Below are positions 1 to 8,853 of a stretch of DNA of 64,000 nt, one piece after another. The position numbers and the translations under genes are program-made. Numbering within the stretch: position 1 is the stretch's first letter; each line of letters opens with the position of its first letter. The notes beneath the pieces were generated by a model. That model made no database searches and was not told the DNA's origin. It saw only the letters and a program-made list of their open reading frames with translations. This DNA is from JBEATZ01 sp041178545 (GTDB lineage: Bacteria > Planctomycetota > UBA1135 > UBA2386), in NCBI GenBank assembly GCA_041178545.1, contig JBEGVB010000024.1, forward strand, positions 1 to 64,000. The letters are read 5' to 3'.

Positions 1-81
1 GGTCCAGAACACGGCCTCCGGACTGCGCCAGAACTCGCGGAAGGTGGTCCGCGCAACGGCCATGACGACACCTGCCCGCAT
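1..81 (-). CDS. ABC-2 type transporter permease, N-terminal fragment
   Basis: Only the first 27 codons lie in the window; the gene runs off the left edge. The visible residues (MRAGVVMAVARTTFREFWRS and on to a Trp-rich stretch) are the cytoplasmic lead-in typical of ABC-2 permeases before the first membrane helix. Its ATG shares one base with the TGA of the preceding ATPase gene (TGATG), so the two are almost certainly translationally coupled and form one exporter. The substrate cannot be deduced. The short length makes the family call depend mostly on context. Confidence 0.6.
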   Translation of the reverse strand, partial: MRAGVVMAVARTTFREFWRSPEAVFWT

Positions 82-1049
82 CACGGACCTCCCTCACGGA
101 GTTGGCGCCCAGTGAGGTGGACGAAGACGTCCTCGAGGGTCGCGTGCCGGGTGGCAAGGCCCTCCATGGAGACGGCGCGGTCGGCGAGGAGCGCGATGAG
201 TGCCGGCACGGCTTCGTGGACGGTACCGACGGTGAGCACGAACCGCGTCGGCAGCACCTCGACACCCTGCACGGAGGGCAGGCCCTCGAGCTCTGCACGG
301 CCCACGCGGTCGGTTGCACCTGCCACGTCGACCTCGACGACGTGCTCGGCCCCGAGCGAACGGATGAGTTGCTGCGGTGTCCCGAGCGCGATGCGCTTGC
401 CGTGGTCGACGATGCCGATGCGGTTGCAGAGGAGCGCAGCCTCCTCCATGTAGTGCGTGGTGAGCAGGACCGTGCCACCACGCGCACGGAACCCCTGCAC
501 GACTTCCCACAGCTGCCTTCGCGACTGCGGGTCGAGACCGGTGGTCGGCTCGTCGAGGAAGAGGAGTTCCGGGTCCCCGAGGAGTGCCGTGGCCACCGCC
601 AGACGCTGGCGCTGCCCACCGGACAGCTGGGCCTGCCGAGCATCAGCCTTCTCCTGGAGACTGACCATGGCAATGGCCTCGTCGACAGAGGGCCCCTGCC
701 GGAAGAAGGACCGGAACAGCTCTAGGGTCTCGCGGACGGTCTGCTTCTCGAAGAACTTGGTCTCCTGGAGGCAGACCCCGATGCGCTGCCGCAGCTCGAA
801 GTCCTTTCCGGCGCCCCACTGCCTGCCGAGCACGTGCACGCTGCCGGAGGTGGGCTCGGTGAGTCCCTCACAGATCTCGACGGTGGTGGTCTTGCCCGCA
901 CCGTTGGGCCCGAGGAGTCCGAAGATCTCTCCGCGACGCACCTCGAGGTCGAGGCCGTCGACGGCCACGACCTCCTTGCGCCCCTTGGCAAACACCTTGC
1001 GCAGGCCGCGCAGCTCGATGGCGAGGGAAGGGTCCACCGTCGCGCTCAT
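81..1049 (-). CDS. ABC transporter ATP-binding protein (ABC-2 exporter type)
   Basis: A 322-residue nucleotide-binding subunit that should power an ABC-2 exporter with the permease starting at 81. Walker A GPNGAGKTT is at about 47-55, the signature LSGGQRQRL at about 142-150, Walker B with LFLDEPTTGLDP at about 163-174, and the switch His in TTHYMEEA follows. After the roughly 220-residue core there is a C-terminal extension of the kind found in DrrA/CcmA-like ATPases. The ATG at 1049 was chosen because the core begins immediately after it and it overlaps the upstream stop by four bases (ATGA); longer upstream reading is low-complexity read-through of the aldolase gene. Substrate unknown. Confidence 0.93.
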   Translation of the reverse strand: MSATVDPSLAIELRGLRKVFAKGRKEVVAVDGLDLEVRRGEIFGLLGPNGAGKTTTVEICEGLTEPTSGSVHVLGRQWGAGKDFELRQRIGVCLQETKFFEKQTVRETLELFRSFFRQGPSVDEAIAMVSLQEKADARQAQLSGGQRQRLAVATALLGDPELLFLDEPTTGLDPQSRRQLWEVVQGFRARGGTVLLTTHYMEEAALLCNRIGIVDHGKRIALGTPQQLIRSLGAEHVVEVDVAGATDRVGRAELEGLPSVQGVEVLPTRFVLTVGTVHEAVPALIALLADRAVSMEGLATRHATLEDVFVHLTGRQLREGGP

Positions 1050-3148
1050 CGCGGGAACGCCTCCGGCAGTCCGCCGTCGACAGGCAACACTGCACCGGTG
1101 GTCGGGGTCCGACCTTGGACAAAGAATGCAACAGCCTCGCCCACGTGCCGAGGCGTGACTGCGATCTTGAGCAGGCTCCGCTGCCGGTAGTGCTCTCGCA
1201 GTCCCTCGGGGTCGAGACCGCGCGCGCGCATGCGCTCGGGCCCCACCTCGGCCCACAGCTGGCTCGGGACGCCATCGTCACCGAACACGGCATCGGCATT
1301 GACCATGTTGACACGCACGCCGAGGGGCGCGAACTCGATGGCCGCGATGCGACCAAGCTGGAGCGCCGCCGCCTTGCTGGCGGAGTAGGCACCAAAGCCT
1401 GCACCAGGGGCAAAGGTGTTCTTGGACGCCTGCACGACGACCGCACCACCAGTCCCCTGCGCCCGGAACACGCGCGCAGCCTGCTGGAGCACGAGCATGG
1501 TGCCCTGGACATTGACCTGCTGGACCTGCGCGAAGGCCGCCGGGTCGAGCTGCTCGATGGTCCCGGTTCGCGCGATGCCCGCATTGGGCACGACGACATC
1601 GACACCGCCAAAGGCGAGCACGGCCTCGCGGAAGACGGTCTCGACACCCGGCAGGGACGCCACGTCCGCAACGACGGTGTGCAGGTTGGCTCGGTGATCA
1701 CGCAGACGATCGACGACCGACTGCAGGCGTGGCCCGTCGATGTCAGTGGCGACCACGCACGCACCTTGCTCGAGGAGCACCTCTGCGATGCCGCAGCCAA
1801 TGGCGCCCGCGGCACCGGTGACCAGCGCGACCATGCCCTGGAGCGGCGGGCTCGCAGCGCGCCCCAGCTTGCGCAACTCGAGTGGCCAGTACTCCATCTC
1901 GGCGAGCTCGCTCTCACCGAGCGGCACGTACCTGCCCAGTGCATGGCCCTGCGCCCACACGCGCAGGGTGTGCTCTGCGATGTCTGCAGCAATACGTGCC
2001 GCCTTGCGCGTGGGCTGGAGGGTTGCGATGCCGCATCCCTCGACCACGACGACGACCGGGGTGTTGGCAAGGACTGCCTTGGCACCACGAGGCCTCGCGC
2101 ACTGCTCGAAGTTGCGCTGGTACCACGCCCTGAACTGCTGGACACGCGCGGCCAGCTGTTGCGGGTCGGCAAGCTCGGCCCGGGTGAGGTGTAGGTAGCG
2201 TCCCTTGGTGCGGATGACGTGGTCCGGGGTGACGGGCCCGGTCTCGCAGAGGGCGTGCGCCTCGGGAGCCGCGGCAAACGAGGCCGCCTCGTCGGTGGTC
2301 CGCAGCTCGACGACCATGCGCTGGTGGTCCTGGCCCCATGCACGCTGCAGGACCGTGGCCACTGCCCCACGGAGTGCCGGCAGGTGCCGCGCGAGGAAGT
2401 CGGCGCGCGCCTGTCGCCCGAGGACCGCGTGGTGGCCACGGAGGAGTGGCGCCACGGCGCCCACGCGGCGCTCGAGGAAGCGCTCGGCGCGGTCGACGAG
2501 CTCGATGGTGCGCTCGTAGCTGGTGCGCGCATCGTCCCCGAAGGTGAGGAGACCGTGGTTCATCAGCACGATGCCACGACAAGCCGGGCTCGAGGCATGC
2601 GCCTTCGCAACCGCCTGCGCGAGCGGGAACCCGGGCATGATCCACGGCAGGACGAGCACGTCGCTGCCCAACGCCTCGCGGACGAGTTCGGCCCCGTTGG
2701 GCTGGTTGGTCAGCGCGCAGATCGCGTCGGCATGGGTGTGGTCGACGAAGCGGTGCGGGAGGAACGCGTGCAGCAGTGCCTCGATGGATGGATTGGGCGC
2801 ATGCGGGTCGAGCAAGCAACGCCGCACCTCCGCCACCATGCCGTCGTCGTCGAGTACGGCAAGCTCGCGCAACCGGAGCAGCCGTCCGAGTTCGAGCGCC
2901 GGCAGCCCGTCTGGCCCCACCTCGGCAAGGTCTGCGCCACTGCCCTTGACGCACAGGACTTCGACCTCGGCGCCGAAACGATCGCGCACGACCGTCTTGA
3001 CCGAGGTGTTGCCGCCACCGTGCAGCACGAGGTCCGGGTCACTGCCCAGCAACCTCGACGTGTAAACGCGCAGGGCAAGGTCCTCACCCGAGCCACCGAA
3101 CTGCGCCACGGCAGCGCGCGCGTCCACGTCGTTCCAGCGACTGTGCAT
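1046..3148 (-). CDS. Bifunctional class II aldolase / short-chain dehydrogenase
   Basis: A 700-residue fusion, the usual length of the RhaD-like aldolase/SDR family. The N-terminal half is a class II aldolase: HGGGNTS near 43-49 for phosphate binding, HTHAD at 137-141 as zinc ligands, and NHGLLTFG near 197-204. From about residue 445 there is a Rossmann SDR domain with TGAAGAIG for NAD(P) binding and a YSASK active site near 600. In this family the aldolase cleaves a ketose-1-phosphate such as rhamnulose-1-phosphate, and the SDR is thought to oxidise the released aldehyde. No rhamnose kinase or isomerase is nearby, so the sugar is not proven. It overlaps the ABC ATPase by four bases and may be co-transcribed with it. 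Confidence 0.9.
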   Translation of the reverse strand: MHSRWNDVDARAAVAQFGGSGEDLALRVYTSRLLGSDPDLVLHGGGNTSVKTVVRDRFGAEVEVLCVKGSGADLAEVGPDGLPALELGRLLRLRELAVLDDDGMVAEVRRCLLDPHAPNPSIEALLHAFLPHRFVDHTHADAICALTNQPNGAELVREALGSDVLVLPWIMPGFPLAQAVAKAHASSPACRGIVLMNHGLLTFGDDARTSYERTIELVDRAERFLERRVGAVAPLLRGHHAVLGRQARADFLARHLPALRGAVATVLQRAWGQDHQRMVVELRTTDEAASFAAAPEAHALCETGPVTPDHVIRTKGRYLHLTRAELADPQQLAARVQQFRAWYQRNFEQCARPRGAKAVLANTPVVVVVEGCGIATLQPTRKAARIAADIAEHTLRVWAQGHALGRYVPLGESELAEMEYWPLELRKLGRAASPPLQGMVALVTGAAGAIGCGIAEVLLEQGACVVATDIDGPRLQSVVDRLRDHRANLHTVVADVASLPGVETVFREAVLAFGGVDVVVPNAGIARTGTIEQLDPAAFAQVQQVNVQGTMLVLQQAARVFRAQGTGGAVVVQASKNTFAPGAGFGAYSASKAAALQLGRIAAIEFAPLGVRVNMVNADAVFGDDGVPSQLWAEVGPERMRARGLDPEGLREHYRQRSLLKIAVTPRHVGEAVAFFVQGRTPTTGAVLPVDGGLPEAFPR

Positions 3149-3184
3149 GTGAGCTGCGTAGCCGATCGCGCTGCCGCGCGCAAA

Positions 3185-3769
3185 TCAGCCCTGCTCGCGC
3201 AGCGCGGCATCGACCCGCGCCGTGCGGAGGAACCACAGGTTGCGCAGGTAGACGAACCACCCGGTGGCCTGGCCGAGCACGCCGACAGGGTCCCGGCGCC
3301 AGACGAAGTACGCGAGCAGCATGCTCGCGCCCACGAGGCTCATCCACCAGAAGGCCTCGGGCACGACCGACTTCCGGCTCCGCTCGCTGGCGATCCACTG
3401 GACCAGCATGCGCCCGGTGAACAGCAACTGGCCGAGGAAGCCCAGCGCCACCCAGACGAAGCCCACGGGCGAACTCACGTTGAGGACGGACTCGAGGATC
3501 CCGCGCGACGACTGCTCGCGGTGCAGGCGCTCGCTGAAGGCCAAGGGGTCCAGCTGGGCGACGGCCCCGTCGTGCGCAGTGACCTGGTAGCGCAGCTGTC
3601 CGTCCTCGCCCCGGTGCAACCACACGCGGTCCTCGGCACCGACGAGTTGGACCTTGAGGTCGATGGCACCCTCGGGCCCTTGCACGGGTCGAAGCAGCGC
3701 AAAGGCAACCCACGCGAGCACGCCCAGCAACAGCAGGGCCTCGAGCGCAGGGAGCCAGCGGCGGTTCAT
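3185..3769 (-). CDS. Lipid-A-disaccharide synthase N-terminal-like (LAB_N) membrane protein
   Basis: A 194-residue membrane protein. There is a leading hydrophobic helix at about 8-28, a short extracytoplasmic beta-rich region, then LAB_N-type helices with the family signature around LGFLGQLLFTGRMLVQWIAS, EAFWWMSLVGASMLLAYFVW and GQATGWFVYLRNLWF. LAB_N proteins are small helical membrane proteins linked to lipid A assembly and distantly related to the PQ-loop/SWEET fold. The N-terminal periplasmic insert is an addition to the usual 90-100 residue module. The ATG at 3769 was preferred because upstream in-frame residues are Arg/Pro-rich non-coding sequence. It lies between the pseudouridine synthase and the aldolase in the same minus-strand run. 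Confidence 0.82.
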   Translation of the reverse strand: MNRRWLPALEALLLLGVLAWVAFALLRPVQGPEGAIDLKVQLVGAEDRVWLHRGEDGQLRYQVTAHDGAVAQLDPLAFSERLHREQSSRGILESVLNVSSPVGFVWVALGFLGQLLFTGRMLVQWIASERSRKSVVPEAFWWMSLVGASMLLAYFVWRRDPVGVLGQATGWFVYLRNLWFLRTARVDAALREQG

Positions 3770-3821
3770 GGCCGAAGGAGTAGCCGCCCCGCGGGTGCGA
3801 GGGAAGCGCGGACGCCACGCG

Positions 3822-4796
3822 TCAGGAGGAGACGGCGCGGTGCCTGCGCAACCAGTCGAGGAGGGCCTGCATGTCGGACGGCAGCGGCGCCTCGAACGCA
3901 ATCGGCTCGTGGGAGTGCGGGTGCGGGACCTCCAGCCGGTACGCGTGCAGGCACTGGCGGCCAGGGTCGGGCGCGCCCTCGGGCAGGGACTCGTGCTGGT
4001 TGCGCCGCGACCGGTAGACGTGGTCGCCGACCAGGGAGTGGCCCACGGAGGTCATGTGCACACGGATCTGGTGCGTGCGACCGGTGCGGGGCAGGCAGCG
4101 GAAGTAGGTGAACCCACGGAACCGCTCGAGGACCTCGTAGAAGGTGCTCGACTCGCGACCGCCTTCCTGCACCACGATCATGCGGTCGGGGGCGCGGGGG
4201 TCGCTGGCGATGGGCCGGTCGATCCAGTCGGAGTCGAACCGCGACTCACCGTAGGCAATGCAGTGGTACTCCTTGCGGGCCGTGCGCTCCTTGAACTGGG
4301 CGCGGAGCCAGTGGAACGCTTCGTCGTTCCGCGCGAGGAGCATGACCCCCGAGGTGTCGCGGTCCAGACGGTGGACGATGCCGGGGCGGTCCGCACCGCC
4401 GTGGGCTGGGAGGGCGCCGTAGCGGGCCCGCCCGAAGCTGGCGACGGTGTGGCCGACGAAGCCCTTCCCCTCGGGCGGGTGGCTGGCGAGGCCCGCGGGC
4501 TTGTTGATGGCCACCAGCCACGGGTCCTCGTGGAGCACCGGTACGTCGGGAGGGGGCTCGCCGCCGCCCGAGAGGGGGTCCCAGGGCTCCTCCTCGGGGA
4601 CCGCGAAGGCCACCTGCTGGCCGGCGACAAGTTGGAGGCCGGGCTTGGGCTTGGCCCCTTCGAGGGTCACGTGGCCCTGCTCCACCAGCCCGCGCGCCAT
4701 GCTGCGGCTCGAGACCTCCGGCTGCCGCGCCAGGAACAGGTCCAGTCGGATCCCGTCCTCGTCCTGGCTCACGGTGCGTTCGAACCGCTGGGTCAT
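3822..4796 (-). CDS. RluA-family 23S rRNA pseudouridine synthase (RluD-like)
   Basis: A 324-residue pseudouridine synthase. An S4-like RNA-binding domain occupies about 10-75 (RLDLFLARQ, SRSMARGLVEQGHVTLEG). The catalytic domain begins near 88 with the LVAINKPAGLASHP motif, and the active-site loop HRLDRDTSG is at 142-150, with the catalytic Asp at 146. TGRTHQIRVHM, the conserved RluA motif, lies near 247. The S4 plus catalytic layout matches RluC/RluD, which modify helices of 23S rRNA; which uridines are targeted cannot be told from sequence. It is first in the minus-strand run and divergent from the HD-GYP gene, with about 170 bp between them. Confidence 0.92.
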   Translation of the reverse strand: MTQRFERTVSQDEDGIRLDLFLARQPEVSSRSMARGLVEQGHVTLEGAKPKPGLQLVAGQQVAFAVPEEEPWDPLSGGGEPPPDVPVLHEDPWLVAINKPAGLASHPPEGKGFVGHTVASFGRARYGALPAHGGADRPGIVHRLDRDTSGVMLLARNDEAFHWLRAQFKERTARKEYHCIAYGESRFDSDWIDRPIASDPRAPDRMIVVQEGGRESSTFYEVLERFRGFTYFRCLPRTGRTHQIRVHMTSVGHSLVGDHVYRSRRNQHESLPEGAPDPGRQCLHAYRLEVPHPHSHEPIAFEAPLPSDMQALLDWLRRHRAVSS

Positions 4797-4966
4797 GGGA
4801 GTGTTTTGGCATGCTTTCCACCGGTTGCCAACGGTCTGGTCATGGAAACTGCCGCAGCCCCAACTCTCGATGCCGGAAGGATCTGGAGCGTGGAAAGCTT
4901 GTGGAAAAAGGGGGCGACGGTCGGTCTAGTGGAAACGTCTTTCGGTCCGGAGCCAAGGCAACCTCC

Positions 4967-6007
4967 ATGCGGTTCTCCGATACGCTCGAACGTCCTGCCC
5001 CGCGCGAGTCCCGCGCCCCCAACCGAGTCTTGATCGTCGACGACGACCCGGGGGTGCTCGCCACACTGACCAGCATGATGCAGGGAGCGGGCTACGACGT
5101 GACCCCCACCGGCAACCTGCGCGAGGCGCTGCAGTCCCTGGGGAACGACCGGTTCCATCTGGTGCTGACGGACCTCTACCTCGGCGAGCAGGACCTCGGG
5201 TACCGGGTGGCGGAGGTTGCGCACAACCAGAACCCGCCGGTGCCGGTCGTGCTGCTGACCGCAAAGCCGAGCTTCGACAATGCAGCGGCAGCACTGCGCA
5301 GCCGCGTCAGCGAGATGGTGGTGAAGCCCGTCGACCCCCACACCCTGCTGACCACCTGCCGCCGCACGATCCACGAGGCGCAACTCACCCACCGCAACCG
5401 CCAGTTGGAGGCGCAGAACCGCGTGCTCGCGGCGGTGCTGCCGCGCGCGATCGAGATCAAGGACCCGACGACGAGCGGCCACGCCGACCGAGTGGTCGGC
5501 TACGCAGACTCGCTCGCACGACGCTGCGGCATCGGACACGAGGACCGGGACCACCTGCGCCTCGCCGCACTGCTGCACGACGTTGGCAAGATCGGCGTGC
5601 CCGACAGCATCCTCACCAAGCCAGGCGCACTGACGCCCGACGAGCGCGAGGTGATCAACCGCCACCCCAAGATGGGTTTCGACATGCTGGAGCCGCTGCA
5701 GCACCACGAGAAGGTGCGGCTTTGGGTGTACCAGCACCACGAACGTTGGGACGGCAAGGGCTACCCAGAGGGGCTTGCCGGCGAGGACGTCGCTCTGCCC
5801 GGCAGGATCCTGATCCTCGCCGAGGTGTATGACGCGCTGGCGGAGACGCGCAGCTACAAGCCTGCCTGGGAGATCCCCAAGATCGTGGCCCTGTTCCGCG
5901 ACCAGGCCGGCAGGCACTTCGACCCCGAGTTGGCGAAGATGGTGGCGGACGGGCTCGAACGTCAGGGCGCGCGGTTCTTCGCAGCCGACCCAGGCTCGCT
6001 GTTCTGA
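4967..6007 (+). CDS. Response regulator with HD-GYP phosphodiesterase output
   Basis: A 346-residue two-domain signalling protein. The receiver domain spans about 18-130, with the acidic pocket at VDDDP, the phospho-acceptor Asp at about 69 (VLTDLYLGE) and the conserved Lys at 120 (VVKPVD). An HD-GYP domain follows from about 160: the HD pair lies in ALLHDVGKIGVPDSIL near 204-205 and the GYP motif in WDGKGYPEGL near 265-267. Such proteins hydrolyse cyclic di-GMP under control of a partner kinase; no dedicated kinase is adjacent. The ATG at 4967 directly precedes the receiver with a purine-rich stretch just upstream; earlier in-frame ATGs would add an unlikely Arg/Gly-rich tail. Confidence 0.93.
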   Translation: MRFSDTLERPAPRESRAPNRVLIVDDDPGVLATLTSMMQGAGYDVTPTGNLREALQSLGNDRFHLVLTDLYLGEQDLGYRVAEVAHNQNPPVPVVLLTAKPSFDNAAAALRSRVSEMVVKPVDPHTLLTTCRRTIHEAQLTHRNRQLEAQNRVLAAVLPRAIEIKDPTTSGHADRVVGYADSLARRCGIGHEDRDHLRLAALLHDVGKIGVPDSILTKPGALTPDEREVINRHPKMGFDMLEPLQHHEKVRLWVYQHHERWDGKGYPEGLAGEDVALPGRILILAEVYDALAETRSYKPAWEIPKIVALFRDQAGRHFDPELAKMVADGLERQGARFFAADPGSLF

Positions 6008-6299
6008 CCTTGACTCCAGCCCCGTTCCGCGACGAAGCGCACGGCCGGTAGCGCCCCTGCCAACGGCACCAGGCACGCGGTGCGCCAAGCCCGCAACGTG
6101 GCTTCGCGCGAGTCGCTGAGGATCGCGCCCACCCGTCGCGCTTGGTCCGGATCCTCGGGCTACCCTTGCGGGGGTTGGCAGCAGGGACCCCTCGGGCATG
6201 ATCTCGCAAAGCCCGGATTCGCTCGATACGCTCCTCGCCCCTCTCGCCCCGCGGCAGGGCCCGCCCGCCCGCCGCACCCCTGGAACCCACCGACATCCG

Positions 6300-8261
6300 A
6301 TGCACCTGCGCCTCTACCGCGCCGCATTCCCGCTGCTTCCTGCCGTCCTCGGCCTGGTCGGCCAGAACGCCATGGCCCAGGACCCCGCCCAGCCCGCCGC
6401 GCCAACCCAACTGGGAGTGCCGGAGGGCGTGCCGGACTTCCTGAAGCCGGTGCCCGGGGGACAGGTGTGGCTCGGGCTCAGTGCCGAGAAGCTGCTGGAG
6501 GTTGCCTCGCAGGCAGTCAGTCCCGCCAATCCCGACCGCGCCGAGGCCAAGAAGCTGGAGCGCGCCCTGAAGTACTCCGCATCGGCACTGGGCCGGACCC
6601 GCGCAACCGTCGAGCCCTTCCTGCTCGGCAAGTGGCAGGTGACCAACAAGGAGTACGAGAACTACATCAAGCTCACCAAGAGCCGCTTCCCGTTCCACTG
6701 GTGGCGTTTCGGCCGCAAGGACGACTACGAGGCGCGCATCGCGGACATCAACCGCGAGTTCCCGCAGGAGAAGGTGCTCGCCGCGGTCTACTACTGGGAG
6801 CGTCACTGGAAGGACCTGCCCTACGCCCTCAAGGACGAGACCGGCAAGCCCATCGACAACCTCCCTGTCGTCCAGGTGTCGTGGACCGACGCCGTCAAGT
6901 TCGCCGGCTGGCTCGGCATGCGCCTCCCCAACGAGGCCGAGTGGACCCGCGCCGCGCGCGGTGAGTCGGATGCCGCCTGGCTCTGGGGCACCAAGGCTGG
7001 GGGCGTCGACAAGTTCGACCTCAAGTCGCTGGATGCCGTCCGCATGGCCAACATGTCGGACCAGAAGCTGAAGCCGCACAGCGACTTCCCCGCCACCAAC
7101 GGCGCCTATGGCCACCACCACATGCTCGGCCAGGTGTGGGAGTACATGGCCGAGCGCGACTTCGTGCCGCTCAGCGGCTCCGCCGACTACAAGAAGGAGC
7201 TGGAGAAGCTGCAGAAGTCGAAGGGCGGCAAGGGTGTCGAGAACCCGCCCGTCTACAAGGAAGGCGCCGTCGTCGTCAAAGGTGGTTCGTTCATGTCGGG
7301 CAACGACCCGATCCAGTTGCTCATCGACGCCCGCGTGCCGATGCAGACCAACGAGACCGTGGACACCGTGGGCTTCCGCCTCGCCAAGAGCCTGAAGCCC
7401 GGCGCCGACATGCTCTCGTCGCTGCTGAAGACGGACTACACGTCCCAGATGCTCAACCCGAGCCAGGTCCCGGACCTCGCCGCGCAGGTGGGCATCGAGC
7501 GGTACGAGATGAACAGCGAGGGCTTCCCCGCCAGGTACGAGGCCTTCTCGCTGGCCCCGCTGAACTGGGTCACCAACGGCAAGAACGCAGCGCTCGACAA
7601 GCTGGCCGACCAGAGTCGCAGCGCCCCAATCCCCGTCGCGACGCTGGCGCTCACCATGAAGCTGGAGCAGCCCGCGCTCGAGCCCGGCATCTACACCCTC
7701 GCCTACCGCCACAAGGGCATGGGCAAGGAACTCGCCGAGGCGATCCGCACCGGCCACAAGGCCGTGCAGAACATCCTCAAGAAGAAGGAGAAGGGCGAGG
7801 AGCCGGACGAGAAGGACCTCGCCGGCGACTGGAAGGACATCATCACCCGTGCCGGCCTCACGCAGGCGGACCTGGAGCCCAAGGACGCCGTCGAGAAGCT
7901 CAAGTTCGTGCGGTTCGGCGGTGCCGAACTCGACACCGAGACCGGCCTCTACGTGTTCGTCAACAACGAGGGCAAGGTCGCCGCAACGCTGCCGGTGAAG
8001 CTGGAGAACCTGCCTGCTGCCAACGCCCTGCCGAGCCACCTCGACCTCAAGGTCACCAAGACGGCCAAGGGTGAGGAGAAGGAGCACCTGATGGTGCGCT
8101 TCGGCACCCCCATCGAGGAGCGCAACGCGAAGCGGGTGCTGGACACCAAGCTGGACCTGATCCTGGCAGAGAAGCCTTCAGGCAAGCCCTGGCGGATGCC
8201 GACAACTGCCCATGACATGGCCGCCCCGACGGGTGGCCAGAACAAGCAGAGCAGCCGCTGA
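6300..8261 (+). CDS. Secreted FGE-sulfatase (SUMF1/EgtB-type) domain protein
   Basis: A 653-residue exported protein. The N-terminus has a signal peptide, with cleavage expected after ...GQNAMA. Residues about 105-370 form a formylglycine-generating-enzyme-like domain: GKWQVTNKEYENY near 110, VSWTDAVKFAGWLGMRLPNEAEW near 200, GQVWEYM near 277 (usually GNVWEW) and VVKGGSF near 323. The last 280 residues are Lys/Glu-rich, with no family I recognise. The FGE fold also occurs in proteins that are not sulfatase activators, and no sulfatase is nearby, so enzymatic function is uncertain. The ATG at 6300 is chosen because it opens the signal peptide. The 292 bp before it contain nothing recognisable. 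Confidence 0.85.
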   Translation: MHLRLYRAAFPLLPAVLGLVGQNAMAQDPAQPAAPTQLGVPEGVPDFLKPVPGGQVWLGLSAEKLLEVASQAVSPANPDRAEAKKLERALKYSASALGRTRATVEPFLLGKWQVTNKEYENYIKLTKSRFPFHWWRFGRKDDYEARIADINREFPQEKVLAAVYYWERHWKDLPYALKDETGKPIDNLPVVQVSWTDAVKFAGWLGMRLPNEAEWTRAARGESDAAWLWGTKAGGVDKFDLKSLDAVRMANMSDQKLKPHSDFPATNGAYGHHHMLGQVWEYMAERDFVPLSGSADYKKELEKLQKSKGGKGVENPPVYKEGAVVVKGGSFMSGNDPIQLLIDARVPMQTNETVDTVGFRLAKSLKPGADMLSSLLKTDYTSQMLNPSQVPDLAAQVGIERYEMNSEGFPARYEAFSLAPLNWVTNGKNAALDKLADQSRSAPIPVATLALTMKLEQPALEPGIYTLAYRHKGMGKELAEAIRTGHKAVQNILKKKEKGEEPDEKDLAGDWKDIITRAGLTQADLEPKDAVEKLKFVRFGGAELDTETGLYVFVNNEGKVAATLPVKLENLPAANALPSHLDLKVTKTAKGEEKEHLMVRFGTPIEERNAKRVLDTKLDLILAEKPSGKPWRMPTTAHDMAAPTGGQNKQSSR

Positions 8262-8262
8262 C

Positions 8263-8829
8263 GTGACCCATCCCATCGACCCGCAGGCCAAGGTGACGGT
8301 CAACGACCGCGCCAAGGCGTCCTTCTCCTACCAGGACTACAGCGCGAAGACGCCCATCCAGGGCGTCGAGATCGTGGAGCTGCGTCGCTTCAACGACGAC
8401 GGCGGAGCGATCACCGAGCTGGGACGGCTGACGGCGGGGATGCACGGCCAGCTCGCGGGGTTCGAGTGCAAGCAGGTCAACTACTCCGAGGTCGAGCCCG
8501 GCGCGATCAAGGCGTACCACATGCACCACCGCCAGACGGACGTGTGGTACGTGCCGCCCTGCGACAAGCTGCTCCTCGTGCTGCACGACTGCCGCAAGGG
8601 TTCGCCCACGGAGGGTGCGACCATGCGGTTCGTACTGGGTGACGGCAAGGACCGTCTCGTGCGCATCCCCCCGGGCGTCGCCCACGGGACGCGCAACCTC
8701 GCCCAGGAACGCGGCCGCATCCTCTACATGGTCGACGTGCAGTTCTCGGTGAAGCCCGGCGAGTGCGACGAGGGTCGCCTGCCTTGGGACTTCCTCGGTG
8801 CCGAGGTCTGGGAGATGGTCCGCGGCTGA
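8263..8829 (+). CDS. dTDP-4-dehydrorhamnose 3,5-epimerase-like cupin (RmlC family)
   Basis: A 188-residue single-domain cupin resembling dTDP-4-dehydrorhamnose 3,5-epimerase. GAIKAYHMHHRQTDVWYVP corresponds to the RmlC strand carrying the catalytic His, LVLHDCRKGSPTEG to the strand after it, and VRIPPGVAHGTRNL to the conserved IPxGxAHG segment. The GTG at 8263 starts one base after the upstream stop, so it probably shares an mRNA with the FGE-domain gene. The downstream, convergent gene is RmlD-like, which supports a deoxysugar role, but the active-site residues are not canonical throughout and another sugar-nucleotide epimerase activity is possible. Confidence 0.8.
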   Translation: MTHPIDPQAKVTVNDRAKASFSYQDYSAKTPIQGVEIVELRRFNDDGGAITELGRLTAGMHGQLAGFECKQVNYSEVEPGAIKAYHMHHRQTDVWYVPPCDKLLLVLHDCRKGSPTEGATMRFVLGDGKDRLVRIPPGVAHGTRNLAQERGRILYMVDVQFSVKPGECDEGRLPWDFLGAEVWEMVRG

Positions 8830-8853
8830 GCCGCCGGTCCGTTCGACCCGCCG

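Noticed and set aside
4797..4966. A sigma70-type promoter between the rluD-like and HD-GYP genes
   Set aside because: Candidate hexamers (ttgtgg, tctagt) have poor matches and 20-base spacing; not reliable enough to annotate.
5655..8087. An 810-codon minus-strand open frame opposite the HD-GYP and FGE genes
   Set aside because: Overlaps two well-supported plus-strand genes and has only Leu/Val/Gly/Arg low-complexity content.
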